A DNA stretch of 64,000 nt, taken from Pseudomonas flavescens. Lineage in GTDB: Bacteria; Pseudomonadota; Gammaproteobacteria; Pseudomonadales; Pseudomonadaceae. The stretch is from assembly GCF_013408425.1 (NCBI RefSeq), contig NZ_JACBYV010000001.1:372001-436000 (forward strand), read 5' to 3'. Of this stretch, positions 40,792-50,436 are shown in pieces. The translations under genes and the position numbers were made by a program. The stretch's first letter is position 1, and each line of letters opens with the position of its first letter. The notes beneath the pieces were generated by a model. The model was not told where the DNA came from, did not search any database, and was given only the letters and a program-made list of their open reading frames with translations.

Positions 40792-42048
40792 TCAGGCTGT
40801 GCTGCGCTTCACAGGCAGAAACTTGAGGAGCTGCTTGCGGGTCGGCACCACGGCGTTCTCCTGGGCCCAGACGCAGAGGATCACGGTGAGCAGCAGGAAC
40901 AGCGGGTAGAAGGCGATCGACAGGGTTTGCTCACCAGCCTGGACGGCGCATTGCGCCCAGTTGGCGAAGCACTCGGTCGACGCCACGCTGAGCACCTTCT
41001 CCGACCGTGAGAACAGGGTGAAGGCCGGCACGTGCAACACGAAAAGCGGCAGCGAAGCTGCACCCAGGCGTTGCGACCAGCGGCGTACCGGCTCACTGGT
41101 CGGCGATGGCGCCAGGGCGCACAGGTAGATCAGCATCATTTGCGACGGCAGCAGCAGGCCGTTGTGCAGCAGGTAATACCAGTACTGCTCGCCCTCGACC
41201 AACCATGCGGCGCCGAAGAAGCAGGTCAGCACCGTGACGATCATCAGGCCGATACCTGCGCCGCCCGGCGAGCGGCCAGCGTCGCGCATGTCACGGAACA
41301 GGCCGTAGGCGAGGATGCCGGCAAGGAACTCCGGCAGGCGCACCAGGGGGTTGCGGTGCAGGATGCCGGTGAACGGCATGCCGTAGTCACCATTGAGAAT
41401 CACCAAAATCGGCGGAATCATGTAGATCAGGGTGAGCACGCCCAGCCACAGCACCTTGTGCTTCAGGCGCGCCAGGCGTGGGGCCACGAAGGGAAAGGTG
41501 AGGTAGAAGAAGAACAGCGTGGAGATCGACCACAGTGGCGGGTTGAAAGTCAGGTAGAACGGGTTCCAGGCCTGCAGCATGAACAGTTGCAGCACCGTAT
41601 TGACTGCCAGTTCGCCGTTGCCCATGAAATGCTCGAGGGTAGTGCGCGAGATCCCGGTCATGTCTTCGTTGGTGTCGTACACCACGAAACGGATGGTGGC
41701 CTTGGTCTCGTCCGGCGGGATGCCCAGGTTGCTGATGATGAAGATGACCGTGATGGTCAGCAGCAGGGAAAAGATGTGCAGTGGATAGAGGTTGGCGAAA
41801 CGCCGGCTCCAGAAACTCACCGCCGGCTCACGCAGCTCACCGCGCTTGCAGTACACGTGGGCGAGCAGAAAACCGGACAGCACGAAGAACGTACTGGTGG
41901 CGAAGAAGCCGACACCGCTGAGCTGCTTGATGATCGGCAGCTTCTGTTCTGCGTAATTGTGCAGGGTATGGAAGACCACGATGTACAGGCCGAGTATGAA
42001 ACGCAGCCACTCGAGCCCGATGAAATGTTCCTTGTCGGTTCGGGTCAT
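40792..42048 (-). CDS. Acyltransferase 3 family membrane protein (possible glucan-modifying enzyme)
   Basis: A 418-residue membrane acyltransferase with about ten helices. The N-terminal GLEWLRFILGLYIVVFHTLHN contains the family Arg and His, and FFVLSGFLLAHVY and LRHxLHIF-like RRFANLYPLHIFSLLL follow. Such enzymes acylate polysaccharides or lipids with acetyl or succinyl groups. Being next to opgG-opgH on the same strand, an OpgC-like role in substituting periplasmic glucans is a reasonable inference, but it has its own upstream region 238 bases from opgG and might act on another glycan. Confidence 0.82.
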   Translation of the reverse strand: MTRTDKEHFIGLEWLRFILGLYIVVFHTLHNYAEQKLPIIKQLSGVGFFATSTFFVLSGFLLAHVYCKRGELREPAVSFWSRRFANLYPLHIFSLLLTITVIFIISNLGIPPDETKATIRFVVYDTNEDMTGISRTTLEHFMGNGELAVNTVLQLFMLQAWNPFYLTFNPPLWSISTLFFFYLTFPFVAPRLARLKHKVLWLGVLTLIYMIPPILVILNGDYGMPFTGILHRNPLVRLPEFLAGILAYGLFRDMRDAGRSPGGAGIGLMIVTVLTCFFGAAWLVEGEQYWYYLLHNGLLLPSQMMLIYLCALAPSPTSEPVRRWSQRLGAASLPLFVLHVPAFTLFSRSEKVLSVASTECFANWAQCAVQAGEQTLSIAFYPLFLLLTVILCVWAQENAVVPTRKQLLKFLPVKRSTA

Positions 42049-42219
42049 CCCCGTTCTCCTTATATCGACATCTTCCGGGCACGAATCAGCCTGCGCAGAC
42101 AGCTTCGCTGCGCAGCCTTGCGGCAGCCGGGTCAGCGTCTGACAGCGTCAATCGCATTTCGATCTATCTGATTGCCGGTTGCGGCCACCAGCGAGCGTTC
42201 AGACGACCCCGCATTAACT
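42049..42219. other. Upstream region of the acyltransferase gene
   Basis: 171 bases between the acyltransferase ATG and the REP array. A hairpin CTGCGCAG...CTGCGCAG lies at about 42090-42114. The rest holds no recognisable gene and probably contains the acyltransferase promoter. Confidence 0.35.
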
Positions 42220-43897
42220 AGCTCGCTCGCGACAGTGGTGGCGAAATTCACCCCGGTGTCGCGCAAGAAATCGCCTCGCCGGCAAGCTGGCTCCTACGGA
42301 TGGAGGCACGTCCAGGCTTTCCGGGATTGCCCCCAATTCCGACTGTAGGAGCGAGCTTGCTCGCGATGGCGGTTATGAATGCACCCACGGTGTCGCGGTT
42401 GAAATCGCCTCGCCAGCAAGCTGGCTCCTACGGATGGAGGCACGTCAGGCTTTCCGGGATTGCCCCCAATTCCGACTGTAGGAGCGAGCTTGCTCGCGAT
42501 GGCGGTTATGAATTCACCCACGGTGTCGCGGGTGAAATCGCTTCGCCAGCAAGCTGGCTCCTACGGATGGAAGCACGTCAGGCTTTCCGGGATTGCCCCC
42601 AATTCCGACTGTAGGAGCGAGCTTGCTCGCGATGGCGGTTATGAGTTCACCCCCGGTGTTGCGGGTGAAATCGCTTCGCCAGCAAGCTGGCTCCTACGGA
42701 TGGAGGCACGTCCAGGCTTTGCTGGATTGCCCCCAATTCCGACTGTAGGAGCGAGCTTGCTCGCGATGGCGGTTATGAGTGCACCCACGGTGTCGCGGGT
42801 GAAGTCGCTTCGCCGGCAAGCTGGCTCCTACGGATGGAGGCACGTCAGGCTTTGCTGGATTGCCCCCAATTCCGACTGTAGGAGCGAGCTTGCTCGCGAT
42901 GGCGGTTATGAATTCATCCACGGTGTCGCAGGTGAAATCGCTTCGCCAGCAAGCTGGCTCCTACGGATGGAGGCACGTCAGGCTTTGCTGGATTGCCCAC
43001 AATGCCGACTGTAGGAGCGAGCTTGCTCGCGATGGCGGTTATGAATTCACCCACGGTGTCGCAGGTGAAATCGCCTCGCCAGCAAGCTGGCTCCTACGGA
43101 TGTAGGCACGTCCAGGCTTTGCTGGATTGCCCCCAATTCCGACTGTAGGAGCGAGCTCGCTCGCGATGGCTGTTATGAATTTACCCACGGTGTCGCGGGT
43201 GAAATCGCTTCGCCAGCAAGCTGGCTCCTACGGATGGAGGCACGTCAGGCTTTTCGGGATTGCCCCCAATTCCGACTGCAGGAGCGAGCTTGCTCGCGAT
43301 GGCGGTTATGAATGCACCCACGGTGTCGCGGGTGAAATCGCCTCGCCAGCAAGCTGGCTCCTACGGATGGAGGCATGTCAGGCTTTGCTGGGTTGCCCCC
43401 AATTCCGACTGTAGGAGCGAGCTTGCTCGCGATGGCGGTTATGAGTTCACCCACGGTGTCGCGGGTGAAATCGCTTCGCCAGCAAGCTGGCTCCTACGGA
43501 TGGAGGCATGTCAGGCTTTCCGCGATTGCCCCCAATTCCGACTGTAGGAGCGAGCTTGCTCGCGATGGCTGTTATGAATTCACCCACGGTGTCGCGGTTG
43601 AAATCGCTTCGCCAGCAAGCTGGCTCCTACGGATGGAGGCACGTCAGGCTTTCCGGGATTGCCCACAATTCCGACTGTAGGAGCGAGCTTGCTCGCGATG
43701 GCGGTTATGAATTCACCCACGGTGTCGCGGGTGAAATCGCTTCGCCAGCAAGCTGGCTCCTACGGATGGAGGCATGTCAGGCTTTGCTGGATTGCCCACA
43801 ATTCCGACTGTAGGAGCGAGCTTGCTCGCGATGGCGGTTATGAATTCACCCACGGTGTCGCGGTTGAAATCGCTTCGCCAGCAAGCTGGCTCCTACA
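42220..43897. repeat. Long tandem REPIN array, about 12.6 units of 133 bp
   Basis: Fills the lon/acyltransferase intergenic region. Each unit has one REP (GTAGGAGCGAGCTTGCTCGC at 42344, 42477, 42611 and so on every 133-134 bases, 12 copies), a spacer with ATTCACCCACGGTGTCGCG, an inverted REP (GCCAGCAAGCTGGCTCCTAC, 13 copies) and a linker of about 45 bases. Paired inverted REPs are the structure called REPIN in pseudomonads. Units differ by a few substitutions only, mostly single bases. Open frames across it are by-products of the repeat. No RAYT transposase gene lies in the window. Confidence 0.95.
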
Positions 43898-43915
43898 TTG
43901 AGTTGCGTGGCGCGA

Positions 43916-46303
43916 TCAGTCGAACAGCACCTTGGCGACATCGCTGAAGCGTTTGGCGAAATGCACGGTGATGCCTTCCTTGAGGTATTCCGGCAGCTCC
44001 AGGTAGGAACCACGGTTGGCCTCGGGAAGAATCAGTTCGTAGATCTTCTGCCGGCGTGCGGCGATGACCTTTTCGCGTACCCCACCGATCGGCAATACCT
44101 GGCCGGTGAGGGTGAGTTCGCCGGTCATGGCCACGCCTTTTTTCGGCGCCTTGTTGCGAGCCAGGGACAGCAGGGCGCTGGCGATGGTGACACCCGCGCT
44201 CGGGCCGTCCTTGGGGGTGGCGCCTTCGGGGACGTGCATGTGCACGAAGGCCTCGTCGAAGAAGGTCGGGTCGCCCTTGTAAGTCTTCAGGTTGGAGCTG
44301 ACGTAGCTGTAGGCGATCTCCGCCGACTCTTTCATCACCTCGCCCAACTGGCCAGTCAGCTTGAAACCGCGATTCAGGGTGTGAATGCGCGTCGCCTCGA
44401 TCGGCAGCGTGGCGCCGCCCATGCTGGTCCAGGCCAGGCCGGTGATCACGCCGACACCGGACAGCACCTGCTCGCTGCGGAACACCGGCATGCCCAGGTA
44501 ACCTTCGAGATCCTTGGCGGCAATCTTGACCTTGCTCTGCGGATCTTCGAGCAGCTTCACCACGGCCTTGCGCACCAGCTTGCCGAGCTGTTTCTCCAGT
44601 TGGCGCACACCGGCCTCACGGGCGTAACCCTCGATCAGGGCGCGCAGGGCGCTATCGCTGATCGACAGTTGCTTGCTCGACACGCCGGCCTTGTCCAGTT
44701 GCTTGGGCCACAGGTGGCGTTTGGCGATGGCCAGCTTTTCTTCGGTGATATAGCCGGACAGGCGAATCACTTCCATACGGTCGAGCAACGGGCCGGGGAT
44801 CGAATCCAGGGTGTTGGCGGTGCACACGAACAGCACCTTGGACAGGTCCAGGCGCAGGTCCAGATAATGGTCGAGAAATTCGACGTTCTGTTCCGGGTCG
44901 AGGGTTTCCAGCAGGGCCGAGGCCGGGTCGCCCTGGTAGCTGCTGCCCATCTTGTCGATCTCGTCGAGCATGATCACCGGGTTCATCACCTCGACATCCT
45001 TGAGCGCCTGCACCAGCTTGCCGGGCAGGGCGCCTATATAGGTGCGCCGGTGACCCTTGATCTCCGCCTCATCGCGCATGCCGCCCACCGAGAAACGATA
45101 GAAGGGGCGGCCCAGGGACTCGGCGATGGACTTGCCGATACTGGTCTTGCCCACGCCCGGTGGGCCGACCAGCAGGACGATGGAGCCGGCGATCTCGCCC
45201 TTGAAGGCGCCCACGGCGAGGAATTCGGTGATGCGTTCCTTGATGTCGTCCATGCCGGCGTGGTGGTCGTCGAGCACCTTGCGGGCGTGCTTGAGGTCGA
45301 GCTTGTCCTTGCCGAAAACACCCCAGGGCACGCTGGTGGCCCAGTCTAGGTAATTGCGTGTGACGGCATATTCCGGCGAGCCAGTCTCCAGCACCGAGAG
45401 CTTGTTCATCTCGTCGTCGATGCGCTTGCGAGCCTGGTCAGGCAGGGTCTTGCCTTCCAGACGCTGGCTGAACTGCTCGGTATCGGCGCTGCGGTCATCC
45501 TTGGTGATACCCAGTTCCTGCTGGATGATCTTCAGCTGTTCCTTGAGGAAGAACTCACGCTGGTGCTCGCCCACGGAGCGGTTCACCTCGGCGGACAGCT
45601 CGTTCTGCAGGCGCGCCACTTCCACTTCCTTGCGCAGCAGGGGCAGGACTTTTTCCATGCGCTTGAGGATCGGCACGGTATCCAGCACTTCCTGCAGCAC
45701 TTTCGATTGCGCAGTGGTCAGCGCGGCAGCGAAGTCGGTCAGTGGTGACGGATCATTGGGGCTGAAACGATTGAGGTAGTTCTTCAGTTCTTCGTTGTAC
45801 AGCGGGTTGAGCGGCAGCAACTCCTTGATCACGTTGATCAGCGCCATGCCATAGGCCTTGACCTCGTCACGGGAGTCATTGGCGTTGCGTGGGTAATCGA
45901 CTTCCGCCAGATACGGCGGGCGATGGTGCTTGAGCCAGCCGCGGATGCGCACGCGGGTCAGGCCCTGGGCGACGAACTGCAGTTTGCCGTCGTCATTGCT
46001 GACATGGTGGATGCGCACCACGGTGCCGTGTTCCGGCAGGCTGGAGGTGTCGAAATGGCGCGGGTCGGTAACCGGCTGGTCGACGTAGAACAGGGCCAGA
46101 GTGCGGTGCTCGGTCTTGCTGACCAGCTCCAGGGTTTCCGCCCAGTGCTCTTCGTTGACGATCACCGGCAGCACCTGGGCCGGGAAGAACGGCCGATTGT
46201 GAATCGGAATCACATAGAGTTTGTCCGGCAGGTTCTGGCCGGGCAGCATCAGGCTGTGGCTGGTCTGCTCCGAAGCGATCTCGATATCTTGCGGTTCGTT
46301 CAT
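43916..46303 (-). CDS. ATP-dependent Lon protease paralogue (AsrA-like)
   Basis: A 795-residue LonA-type protease: N-terminal substrate domain, AAA+ module with Walker A GPPGVGKTS (about 378-386) and Walker B VIMLDEID, and C-terminal Ser-Lys protease with PKDGPSAG (catalytic Ser about 687) and GGVREKVIAARR (Lys). The N terminus differs from the housekeeping Lon I recall for Pseudomonas. It looks closer to PA0779 (AsrA), linked in P. aeruginosa to aminoglycoside and heat stress. It has ACAGGTG before the ATG. The canonical lon is not in this window. Confidence 0.93.
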   Translation of the reverse strand: MNEPQDIEIASEQTSHSLMLPGQNLPDKLYVIPIHNRPFFPAQVLPVIVNEEHWAETLELVSKTEHRTLALFYVDQPVTDPRHFDTSSLPEHGTVVRIHHVSNDDGKLQFVAQGLTRVRIRGWLKHHRPPYLAEVDYPRNANDSRDEVKAYGMALINVIKELLPLNPLYNEELKNYLNRFSPNDPSPLTDFAAALTTAQSKVLQEVLDTVPILKRMEKVLPLLRKEVEVARLQNELSAEVNRSVGEHQREFFLKEQLKIIQQELGITKDDRSADTEQFSQRLEGKTLPDQARKRIDDEMNKLSVLETGSPEYAVTRNYLDWATSVPWGVFGKDKLDLKHARKVLDDHHAGMDDIKERITEFLAVGAFKGEIAGSIVLLVGPPGVGKTSIGKSIAESLGRPFYRFSVGGMRDEAEIKGHRRTYIGALPGKLVQALKDVEVMNPVIMLDEIDKMGSSYQGDPASALLETLDPEQNVEFLDHYLDLRLDLSKVLFVCTANTLDSIPGPLLDRMEVIRLSGYITEEKLAIAKRHLWPKQLDKAGVSSKQLSISDSALRALIEGYAREAGVRQLEKQLGKLVRKAVVKLLEDPQSKVKIAAKDLEGYLGMPVFRSEQVLSGVGVITGLAWTSMGGATLPIEATRIHTLNRGFKLTGQLGEVMKESAEIAYSYVSSNLKTYKGDPTFFDEAFVHMHVPEGATPKDGPSAGVTIASALLSLARNKAPKKGVAMTGELTLTGQVLPIGGVREKVIAARRQKIYELILPEANRGSYLELPEYLKEGITVHFAKRFSDVAKVLFD

Positions 46304-46517
46304 GCGGCACCTGTCTTTTCACGTTGAGTGTTAGATGGGGTGCTGCTGGCTTTTTTCAATATTTATTCGCTCGGCAGCCCGCGATCTGCGTGCCCGCGGC
46401 TTCTCGAAATGCTTGCCGGGTGTTTCGTGCTGTGGCGGTCATTCCACCTGTCGTGGCCCATACAGTTTTTCCATGCAACGCGGTAGAGTGCGCGCATCGC
46501 CCATCGAGTTGCGAATC

Positions 46518-47270
46518 ATGCTCAACGCCCGCCTCATGCGCCTGGACGATCAGGCCCACGAACACACCCACGACCACCATCAACTGGTGATGTCGGTGTC
46601 GGGGCGTGCCGAGTTCGAAGTGGTCGGGCGGGGTGGCGAGGTGTGCCGGATGCGCGCGTGCCTGGTGCCGGGTGATGCCGACCACCAGTTCGCCGGCATC
46701 GGTGACAATCGCATGCTGATCGTCGACCTCAACGAGCAGGACATGAGCAGCGAAGACCTGCAACTGCTCGGCCATCTGTTCGACACGCCGCGCTATCCGC
46801 AACTGGATGCCGATTTCCAGCACCTGCTGAGCTACGCCGGCGCCGAGCTGGAGCGTTACGGTGGCGATCCGCTGCTGGCCCGTTCGCTGGGTGGCGTGCT
46901 GCTGCGCGCACTGCATCTGCGGGTGTTCGGCGAGCAATCGCTGCGCGGGCATGGCTCGATGGACGTGCAACGCCTCGACGGGTACATCGCCGATAACCTG
47001 GCGCGCCGCATCAGCGTTGCCGAGCTGGCCCACGTGGCCTGCCTCAGCCCCAGTCACTTCCATGCCCAGTTCAAGGACAGCGTTGGCCTTACGCCGCACC
47101 AGTACCTGCTCAAGGCGCGGCTCGACCACGCCACGCGGCTATTGCGTGGCAGTGGCCTGCCGCTGATTCGCATTGCCGAGGAGTGCGGCTTCTCCAGCCA
47201 GAGCGCCTTGACCACAGCCATGCGCCGTTATCTGGGGCTTACGCCCAAGCGCATGCGCGGTAGCGAATAA
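46518..47270 (+). CDS. AraC family transcriptional regulator
   Basis: A 250-residue regulator with an N-terminal cupin-like sensing domain rich in His (HEHTHDHHQL, about residues 13-22) and a C-terminal double helix-turn-helix (ISVAELAHVACLSPSHFHAQF, then IRIAEECGFSSQSALTTAMRRYLG). The start at 46518 is chosen over 46335, whose extra 61 residues lack family character. Target unknown. It precedes the cupredoxin/c-di-GMP operon by 190 bases on the same strand and might control it. Confidence 0.87.
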   Translation: MLNARLMRLDDQAHEHTHDHHQLVMSVSGRAEFEVVGRGGEVCRMRACLVPGDADHQFAGIGDNRMLIVDLNEQDMSSEDLQLLGHLFDTPRYPQLDADFQHLLSYAGAELERYGGDPLLARSLGGVLLRALHLRVFGEQSLRGHGSMDVQRLDGYIADNLARRISVAELAHVACLSPSHFHAQFKDSVGLTPHQYLLKARLDHATRLLRGSGLPLIRIAEECGFSSQSALTTAMRRYLGLTPKRMRGSE

Positions 47271-47460
47271 GCCGCCTCAGCCAGCTGCCTAGCCAATTAT
47301 CACGCTCCCGCCCTCCTGTGATGGCTATTTGCCTTGTCTGGCTTCTGGAAAAGTGTGAACTTATCTACATTGCCGACTAATCTTCCCAGCAGCTCTGCCG
47401 TTATTAGATGGGGGCGTGTTTATGGCCCAAAGAGGCGCGCGTGTTCTGGACGAGTTCATC

Positions 47461-48141
47461 ATGACCAAAGGTTTTCTTTTCGTATTGCATCTGTCGTTGT
47501 TCGCTGCACTGGGCGCCGCTCAGGCCGCCAGCCTGCAGGGCGAACTGGTGGACGCCAAGGGCGCGCCGCTGGCCAACGCCGTCGTCACCCTGCAGGGTCC
47601 TGCAAATGGCGCTGCACCACCGGGCAAGGCGGTGATGGACCAGCAGGACATGCGCTTCGTGCCCACCGTGCTGGCCGTTCGCACCGGCACGGCGGTGACC
47701 TTTCCGAACCGCGACGACATCCGCCATCACGTCTACTCGTTCTCGGCACCCAAGCGCTTCGAGTTGCGCCTGTATCAGGGCACGCCCAGCGCGCCGATCG
47801 TGTTCGACAAGCCAGGGCTGGTGGTGCTCGGCTGCAATATCCACGACTGGATGGTCGGCTACGTGTACATCACCGATGATCCCTGGTTCGCCGTCAGCGA
47901 TGCTCAGGGCAAGCTGTCCATCGACAATCTACCGGCGGGGGACTACCGCGTGACCCTGTGGCATTCCGCCTTGCCGGACATGCTGCCGCAACAGGGCGCT
48001 GCCCTGAAGGTGGAGGCTGGCTCCGTGCAGCAGCGCTTCCAGTTGCCGATCGAGGCACCGAGTGAAACCGACCCGCCTGGCGCACCGCCAAGTGCCTTCG
48101 GGGACGCCTTCAAGAAAGCCGTGGAACATGGTTCGCACTAG
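47461..48141 (+). CDS. Periplasmic cupredoxin-like protein (methylamine-utilisation-type)
   Basis: A 226-residue exported protein (signal peptide about 1-22, ending AQA/ASLQ). A short Ig-like or carboxypeptidase-regulatory fold (GELVDAKGAPLANAVVTLQG) leads into a plastocyanin-like domain: His ligands in DDIRHHVYSF (about 82-91) and Cys-His-Met in CNIHDWMVGY (about 120-129). These residues fit a type 1 copper site. Annotation as methylamine utilisation is by similarity only; no mau genes are near. The ATG at 47461 is preferred over 47416. It overlaps the following gene by 14 bases. Confidence 0.85.
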   Translation: MTKGFLFVLHLSLFAALGAAQAASLQGELVDAKGAPLANAVVTLQGPANGAAPPGKAVMDQQDMRFVPTVLAVRTGTAVTFPNRDDIRHHVYSFSAPKRFELRLYQGTPSAPIVFDKPGLVVLGCNIHDWMVGYVYITDDPWFAVSDAQGKLSIDNLPAGDYRVTLWHSALPDMLPQQGAALKVEAGSVQQRFQLPIEAPSETDPPGAPPSAFGDAFKKAVEHGSH

Positions 48142-50434
48142 CTTCCAGGCGCGCATCGCCAGCGTTCTGATCCTGCTGCTGCTCGTGGTGATCGGCGCGC
48201 TGTATTTCGCCGTCCAGGCGGCGACCACTGCGTCGATTCGCACCCAGGCACGCGAGCAACTGGATGTCGGCACCAGCGTGTTCGGGCAGTTGCTCGACGT
48301 GCACTCACGGCAGCTCAGGGATGCGGTCCAGGTACTGACCACCGATTTCGGCTTCCGCGAGGCGGTGGCCAGTGGTGACGAGGCGACTATCCGCTCGGCG
48401 CTGTTCAACCATGGCGCGCGCATCAATGCCGGTGTGGTGATGATGTTCGACATGGATGGCAAACTGACCTCCAGCACCCTGGCGCCCTTGTCGACGGCGC
48501 GGGCCGAGCAGATCAACACGCAACTGGGTAGCCAGGGGCAGAGTTTCCTGATGCCTTTCGATGGCAGCATCTACCTGCTGGTACAGGCCACCGTCAGTGC
48601 GCCGTTGCCCATCGCGCGACTGGTGATGGGATTTGCCATCGATGAAGGCTTCGCCCGCGAGTTGAACCAGCTGACCCACCTGGAACTGACCCTGACCGGT
48701 AGCATGGAGGGGCAGCCCGACGTGCGCGTGAGTACGCTCGATGACATGCCGATGATCGCCTTCGAGGGTGACAGCGGCGAGGTGCTGCATGGTGGCGAGC
48801 CCTTCCTGGTGCAGCGTCTGGTGCTCGCCAGTGGCGACGGCTTCCGCGTGCAGGCACTGCTGCAACGTTCCCTGGAGCAGGCCCGCGGTTCGGTCGCGGC
48901 GCTCAATCGAAAGATCCTCTTCATCGCCGTAGCCGCGCTGCTGGCCTCACTGGTTGGTGCGCTGTTGCTGGCGCGCAGCCTGTCGCAGCCGATTCGCCGC
49001 CTGGCAGGTGCGGCGGAGCGAGTCGGGCAGGGCGACTACGAGGTGCCGCTGGCGCTCGACCGTGCGGACGAACTGGGCAGCCTGGCCAAGGCCTTTCAAA
49101 GCATGCAGCAGGGTGTCGCCGAGCGTGAGCGGCAACTGGCGCACAATGCGCTGCACGATCCTCTGACCGGCCTGCCCAATCGCAACCTGGCCCTCGAGCG
49201 TCTGGGCAGTGCCATCTCGGCGCAGCGACACATCGCTTTGCTTTACCTGGGCATCGGCAACTTCCGCACGGTCAGCGAGAGCTGCGAAGCGGGGGGGACC
49301 GACCGGGTCATGCAGCAATTGGCCAATCGCCTGAAGGCGGCGCTGCGCCCGGCCGACAGCCTGGCGCGGATGGTCGGCGACGAATTCGTGCTGCTCCTCG
49401 AAGGAAGTGACATGGAGGGGGCGGTGGCTACCGCCGACCGGGTTCAGCAACTCTCCATGAAGCCCTTTCGGGTCGATAATCTGGACATCGCCCTGGATTG
49501 CCGCATCGGTATCGCCGCCTATCCCGCCGATGGCTCTACCCCGGAAGAGTTGCTGCGCCGTGCCGCCATCGCCATGCAGGACGCCGGGCACCTGGCGGGG
49601 CGCATTCAGCTTTACGAAAGTGGCCGCGATGTTGCACAGCAGCGCCAGGTGCAACTGATCCGCGACCTGCGCCGCGCCGCTCATCAGGACGAACTGCTGC
49701 TGCATTACCAACCCAAGCTGGATATCCGCAACCCGGGCAGAATCCAGGCCGAGGGGCTGCTGCGCTGGCAGCACCCGCAATTCGGCATGGTTTCGCCGGG
49801 TGAATTCATTCCGCTGGCAGAGCGCACCGGCAGCATTCAGATGCTGACCGCCTGGGTGATCGAAGAGGGCATCCGCCAGTTGCAGGAGTGGCGTCAGCGT
49901 GGGCAGGTCGTACAGCTCTCGCTGAATATCTCCACCGAGGACCTGATCGACGCCGAGTTGCCGACGCGGGTCGGTCGCCTGCTGACGCATTACCAGATTC
50001 CAGGTTCACAACTGATCTTCGAAATTACCGAGAGCGGCGTGATGCTCAACCCGGCCGTGGCCCTGCAGGTGTTGCATGGCTTGCGCGAAAAGGGCATCGG
50101 CCTGTCGGTGGATGACTTCGGTACCGGCTATTCTTCCTTGGCGCAGCTCAAGCGCATGCCGGTGCAGGAACTGAAGATCGACCAGACCTTTATCCGCGAT
50201 CTGCACGACACCAGCGAAGATGCGGTGATCGTGCGCTCGACCATCGAGATGAGCCACAGCCTGGGGCTCAAGGTGGTCGCCGAGGGCGTCGAGCTGCAGC
50301 GCAGCCTGGATCTGCTCGAGCATTGGCATTGCGACAGCGTGCAGGGTTATCTGATCAGCCGGCCGTTGGCCGCGCGGGCCTTCGAGGCCTGGATGCAGCG
50401 GCCCTTAACTTCTCCCGTTTCCCTGGTGTATTGA
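48128..50434 (+). CDS. Membrane c-di-GMP enzyme with periplasmic sensor, HAMP, GGDEF and EAL
   Basis: A 768-residue protein: helix at about 10-32, periplasmic sensor region about 33-260 (cache-like), second helix about 262-283, HAMP, degenerate GGDEF (MVGDEF, about 415-420), then EAL. The EAL motif reads EGLLRW (Glu about 542), but NIS, EITES, DDFGTGYSS (about 662), KIDQTFI and EGVE are kept. Likely a c-di-GMP phosphodiesterase with an inactive or regulatory GGDEF domain. Start chosen at 48128, where it overlaps the upstream gene. Next gene begins two bases after its stop. Confidence 0.9.
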   Translation: MVRTSFQARIASVLILLLLVVIGALYFAVQAATTASIRTQAREQLDVGTSVFGQLLDVHSRQLRDAVQVLTTDFGFREAVASGDEATIRSALFNHGARINAGVVMMFDMDGKLTSSTLAPLSTARAEQINTQLGSQGQSFLMPFDGSIYLLVQATVSAPLPIARLVMGFAIDEGFARELNQLTHLELTLTGSMEGQPDVRVSTLDDMPMIAFEGDSGEVLHGGEPFLVQRLVLASGDGFRVQALLQRSLEQARGSVAALNRKILFIAVAALLASLVGALLLARSLSQPIRRLAGAAERVGQGDYEVPLALDRADELGSLAKAFQSMQQGVAERERQLAHNALHDPLTGLPNRNLALERLGSAISAQRHIALLYLGIGNFRTVSESCEAGGTDRVMQQLANRLKAALRPADSLARMVGDEFVLLLEGSDMEGAVATADRVQQLSMKPFRVDNLDIALDCRIGIAAYPADGSTPEELLRRAAIAMQDAGHLAGRIQLYESGRDVAQQRQVQLIRDLRRAAHQDELLLHYQPKLDIRNPGRIQAEGLLRWQHPQFGMVSPGEFIPLAERTGSIQMLTAWVIEEGIRQLQEWRQRGQVVQLSLNISTEDLIDAELPTRVGRLLTHYQIPGSQLIFEITESGVMLNPAVALQVLHGLREKGIGLSVDDFGTGYSSLAQLKRMPVQELKIDQTFIRDLHDTSEDAVIVRSTIEMSHSLGLKVVAEGVELQRSLDLLEHWHCDSVQGYLISRPLAARAFEAWMQRPLTSPVSLVY

Positions 50435-50436
50435 CC

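Noticed and set aside
42220..43897. Regular spacing suggesting a CRISPR array
   Set aside because: The whole 133-bp unit is repeated, including the would-be spacers, and the repeats are REP palindromes far from any cas gene.
42300..43901. Overlapping open frames of 70-184 codons in several frames across the 42-44 kb repeats
   Set aside because: All are translations of the 133-bp REPIN unit (peptides such as SDCRSELARDG recur). They have no ribosome-binding sites, and the same peptides appear wherever this REP type occurs.
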